A DNA stretch of 45,310 nucleotides from Terrisporobacter sp. (GTDB taxonomy: Bacteria; Bacillota_A; Clostridia; Peptostreptococcales; Peptostreptococcaceae): NCBI GenBank assembly GCA_029851945.1, contig JARKUZ010000076.1:1-45310 (forward strand), read 5' to 3'. The notes beneath the pieces are model-generated. The model searched no databases. It was not told where the DNA came from and worked only from the letters and a program-made list of their open reading frames with translations. This document shows, piece after piece, positions 42,881 to 45,310 of this stretch; the stretch's first letter is position 1; every line of letters starts with the position of its first letter. Both the position numbers and the translations under genes were made by a program.

Positions 42881-42906
42881 GATATAAATATTGTAGGGGG
42901 TATATC

Positions 42907-43521
42907 ATGTTAGATAAAATAAAAAAAGAAGGTATAGTAGCCGTAATAAGAGCAAAAGATCACCAAGAAGCATTAGGATATATAAATGCTTGTGTAAATG
43001 GTGGTGTAAAAGCAGTAGAGCTTACTTATACAATACCAAATGTAGTTGAATTAATAAAATATGTTAATGAAAATTATGATGAAGATGTATTAGTTGGTGT
43101 AGGTAGTGTATTAAATGGAAAAATGGCAAAAGATGCAATAGAAGCAGGAGCAAGTTATGTTGTAAGTCCAGGATTTTCAGATGAAGTAAATACTGTTTGT
43201 CACGAAATGAATACATTATATTTACCTGGATGTATGACAGTAACAGAGGTTATGAATGCATTAGATAAAGGAAATAAAATGATTAAGTTATTCCCAGGTG
43301 AAGTATTCGGAGCTAAATATGTTAAAGCTGTAAAAGCTCCAATACCTCATGTTGAAATTATGCCAACAGGTGGAGTATCTATAGATAATGTTGAAGAATG
43401 GTTTAAAATGGGTGTTTCATGTGTAGGAGTTGGAAGCTCATTACTAGGTGCTGGTTCTTTAGAAGATATAGAGAATTTAGCTAAAGAATTCAAAAGAAAA
43501 ATTGAACAAATTAGAAAATAA
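42907..43521 (+). CDS. kdgA: KDPG/KHG aldolase
   Basis: This 204-residue class I aldolase splits 2-keto-3-deoxy-6-phosphogluconate into pyruvate and glyceraldehyde-3-phosphate. It has VAVIRAKD near the start, AVELTYTIPN with the catalytic Glu region, VGVGSVLNG, and KMIKLFPGEVFG carrying the Schiff-base Lys. The C-terminal phosphate-binding part is MPTGGVSIDNVEEWFKMG. I start at MLDKIKKEG, preceded by GGGGGT; longer in-frame extensions run through uxuB. It overlaps kdgK by 20 bases, so they are translated together. Confidence 0.92.
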   Translation: MLDKIKKEGIVAVIRAKDHQEALGYINACVNGGVKAVELTYTIPNVVELIKYVNENYDEDVLVGVGSVLNGKMAKDAIEAGASYVVSPGFSDEVNTVCHEMNTLYLPGCMTVTEVMNALDKGNKMIKLFPGEVFGAKYVKAVKAPIPHVEIMPTGGVSIDNVEEWFKMGVSCVGVGSSLLGAGSLEDIENLAKEFKRKIEQIRK

Positions 43522-44533
43522 TCAAAATAATAAAGTATTAGCCTTTGGAGAGGTTATGTTAAGGCTTACTCCTACGAATTTCCAAAGAGTTATACAAGCT
43601 GAAGAATTTGATGCCACTTACGCTGGTGGAGAAGCTAATGTTATTTGTAGTTTAAGTATGTTTGGACATGATACTAAATTGATTACAAAATTGCCAAACA
43701 ATGTTTTAGGTGATAAAGTAATAAGGGCTATGAATAGTTTTGGTGTTGATACAGACGATATTGTAAGGGGTAAAGGAAGACTAGGAATTTATTTCTTAGA
43801 GCAAGGTCATGGGGTTAGAAACTCTAATGTAACATATGATAGAGAGTATTCTGCCATATCTATGGCTACTAAGGAAGATTTTGATTTTGATAAAATACTT
43901 GATGGTGTGAAAATGATACATATATCAGGAGTAACACCAGCTCTAAGTGCTAACTTATATAATATTTGTATTGACTTAATAAAGGCTGCTAATGAAAGAG
44001 GTATACTAGTATCTTATGATTCTAACTATAGATCAAAATTATGGTCTTTAGAAGATGCTAGAAAATTTATGCTAGAAGTATTGCCTTTTGTTGATATAGC
44101 ATTTTTAGGATTATTAGATTTTATAAATATCTTAGAATATAAGGTTCAGGAAGAAAAAAATTTAGAAGCTAAATTAGATGACTTATATAAGGTATTATTT
44201 GAAAAATATCCTAATCTTAAATATGCAGCATGTACAAAAAGAGTTGTTAATTCTGTAAATAATAACTCACTACAAGGCTTTTTCTTTGATGGTGAAAAGT
44301 TAAATTTATCTAGAACTCATACCTTCGATATATTAGATAGAGTTGGTGGAGGAGATGCTTTTACTGCAGGAATATTACATGGTATTTTAAATAACATGGA
44401 TAGTAGTAATGTTGTAGAATTTGCTACTTGTGCAAGTGCTCTTAAACATAGTATAAGAGGCGATATAAATATGGTGGACTTAGAACAAGTAGAAACTCTT
44501 ATGAATTGTGGAATTGAAAATATAAACAGATAA
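43502..44533 (+). CDS. kdgK: 2-keto-3-deoxygluconate kinase, PfkB family
   Basis: This 343-residue PfkB/ribokinase-family sugar kinase phosphorylates KDG to KDPG. It starts with TTG inside kdgA (no better start exists before the KVLAFGEVMLRLTP strand). Motifs: YAGGEANVICSLSMFG for sugar binding, and the C-terminal DRVGGGDAFTAGILHG with the catalytic Asp and anion hole, a GAGD variant. Its place between KDPG aldolase and mannonate dehydratase fixes the substrate as KDG with fair confidence. Confidence 0.88.
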   Translation: MNKLENNQNNKVLAFGEVMLRLTPTNFQRVIQAEEFDATYAGGEANVICSLSMFGHDTKLITKLPNNVLGDKVIRAMNSFGVDTDDIVRGKGRLGIYFLEQGHGVRNSNVTYDREYSAISMATKEDFDFDKILDGVKMIHISGVTPALSANLYNICIDLIKAANERGILVSYDSNYRSKLWSLEDARKFMLEVLPFVDIAFLGLLDFINILEYKVQEEKNLEAKLDDLYKVLFEKYPNLKYAACTKRVVNSVNNNSLQGFFFDGEKLNLSRTHTFDILDRVGGGDAFTAGILHGILNNMDSSNVVEFATCASALKHSIRGDINMVDLEQVETLMNCGIENINR

Positions 44534-44570
44534 TATAAGGAATATGTAATTATTAGGAGGGAAATCACTT

Positions 44571-45310
44571 ATGGAAATGACATTTAGGTGGTACGGACAA
44601 GATGATCCTGTTAAAATAGAGTACATACGTCAAATACCAGGAATGAAAGGTATAGTAACGGCTATATATGATATACCAGTAGGTGAAGTATGGCCTCTAG
44701 ATAGAATATTAGAACTAAAGAAAACAGTTGAAGATGCTGGATTAGAACTTTCAGTAATAGAAAGTGTTCCAGTACACGAAGATATAAAATTAGGTCTTCC
44801 AACTAGAGATAAATATATAGCAAACTACTGTGAAACTATAAGAAACTTAAGTAAAGCAGGAATAAAAACAATATGCTACAACTTTATGCCAGTATTTGAC
44901 TGGACTAGATCTGATTTAGAATATGAATTAGAAGATGGTTCAACTTGTCTAATATATGATGAAGCAGATGTAGCTAAAATGGATCCAGCATTAGGGGAGT
45001 TAGAATTACCAGGATGGGATACTTCATATGGTGAAGGCGGACTTGGTGCATTACTTGATCAATACAAAGATATAGATGAAGAAAAACTTTGGAAGAACTT
45101 AGAGTACTTCATAAAAGGAATAATGCCAACAGCTGAGGAAGAAGAAGTAAAAATGGCAATACATCCAGATGATCCACCATGGGGAATATTTGGACTTCCA
45201 AGAATAATAACAAACTTTGAAAATGTGGATAGATTCTTAAACTTATATGATAGCCACTATAATGGATTAACATTATGTACAGGTTCTTTAGGATGTACAT
45301 CTACAAATGA
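44571..45310 (+). CDS. uxuA: Mannonate dehydratase, 3' end beyond the window
   Basis: This frame is open from ATG 44571 (AGGAGG 10 bases upstream) to the right edge, showing 246 residues of a protein normally about 350-390 long. [22 protein letters not shown] and [19 protein letters not shown] are typical UxuA openings. [21 protein letters not shown] and [18 protein letters not shown] (metal-binding His and Asp) match the catalytic core. The enzyme dehydrates mannonate to 2-keto-3-deoxygluconate and so supplies kdgK. It is the fourth gene of the operon. Confidence 0.93.
   Translation, partial: MEMTFRWYGQDDPVKIEYIRQIPGMKGIVTAIYDIPVGEVWPLDRILELKKTVEDAGLELSVIESVPVHEDIKLGLPTRDKYIANYCETIRNLSKAGIKTICYNFMPVFDWTRSDLEYELEDGSTCLIYDEADVAKMDPALGELELPGWDTSYGEGGLGALLDQYKDIDEEKLWKNLEYFIKGIMPTAEEEEVKMAIHPDDPPWGIFGLPRIITNFENVDRFLNLYDSHYNGLTLCTGSLGCTSTN

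Overview
The window is AT-rich, gene-dense Firmicute DNA: Gram-positive Shine-Dalgarno sites, several TTG starts, hairpin-plus-T-run terminators between most genes, and many short lipoproteins and membrane proteins. The gene content (SAM-I and tandem glycine riboswitches, a BilR-type reductase, Clostridium-type regulators) fits an anaerobic clostridium, most likely Peptostreptococcaceae (relatives of Paraclostridium, Paeniclostridium or Clostridioides). This assignment is inference. I see no rRNA, tRNA, CRISPR, phage or intact insertion sequence, so this looks like chromosomal backbone with accessory modules.

Layout. 1-4.5 kb: the end of a membrane protein, then a leftward ECF transporter operon (S component, fused double ATPase, EcfT) behind a SAM-I riboswitch. 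4.7-7.0 kb: a PIG-L deacetylase and a VanZ-like membrane protein. 7.3-10.7 kb: a rightward triad of a 22-residue-repeat protein, a MoxR-type AAA+ ATPase and a metallopeptidase/VWA protein. 10.9-15.1 kb: a Cys/Arg-rich repeat protein, aspartate kinase, a CoA-binding protein, a VanY-type carboxypeptidase and a TatD-family hydrolase. 15.2-18.0 kb: a leftward ThiXYZ-like ABC operon led by a thiamine-binding MTH1187 protein. 18.3-23.1 kb: a DUF2812 protein, a tandem glycine riboswitch driving a saccharopine-dehydrogenase-like gene, and adenine deaminase. 23.3-29.5 kb: small membrane proteins, an XRE regulator, lipoproteins and a VWA surface protein.

29.7-34.8 kb is the most interesting part: an AraC regulator divergent from an operon of a GPH-family symporter, an alpha/beta hydrolase and a 640-residue flavin/FeS/FAD reductase. 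The reductase has HGDR at residues 164-167, the motif I recall as diagnostic of the bilirubin reductase BilR. 34.9-37.2 kb holds a small Tyr-rich gene, a PadR operon with a perfect 35-bp palindromic operator, a CadC-like metal sensor with no pump, and a gene remnant. 37.3-40.8 kb is a GntR-ABC operon and a MATE exporter.

41.1-45.3 kb is a hexuronate operon behind a FadR-type GntR regulator: SDR-type fructuronate reductase (uxuB), KDPG aldolase (kdgA), KDG kinase (kdgK) and mannonate dehydratase (uxuA, cut by the right edge). Together these take fructuronate to pyruvate and glyceraldehyde-3-phosphate. A link between this glucuronate route and the bilirubin cluster (bilirubin reaches the gut as acyl-glucuronides) is possible but is only inference.
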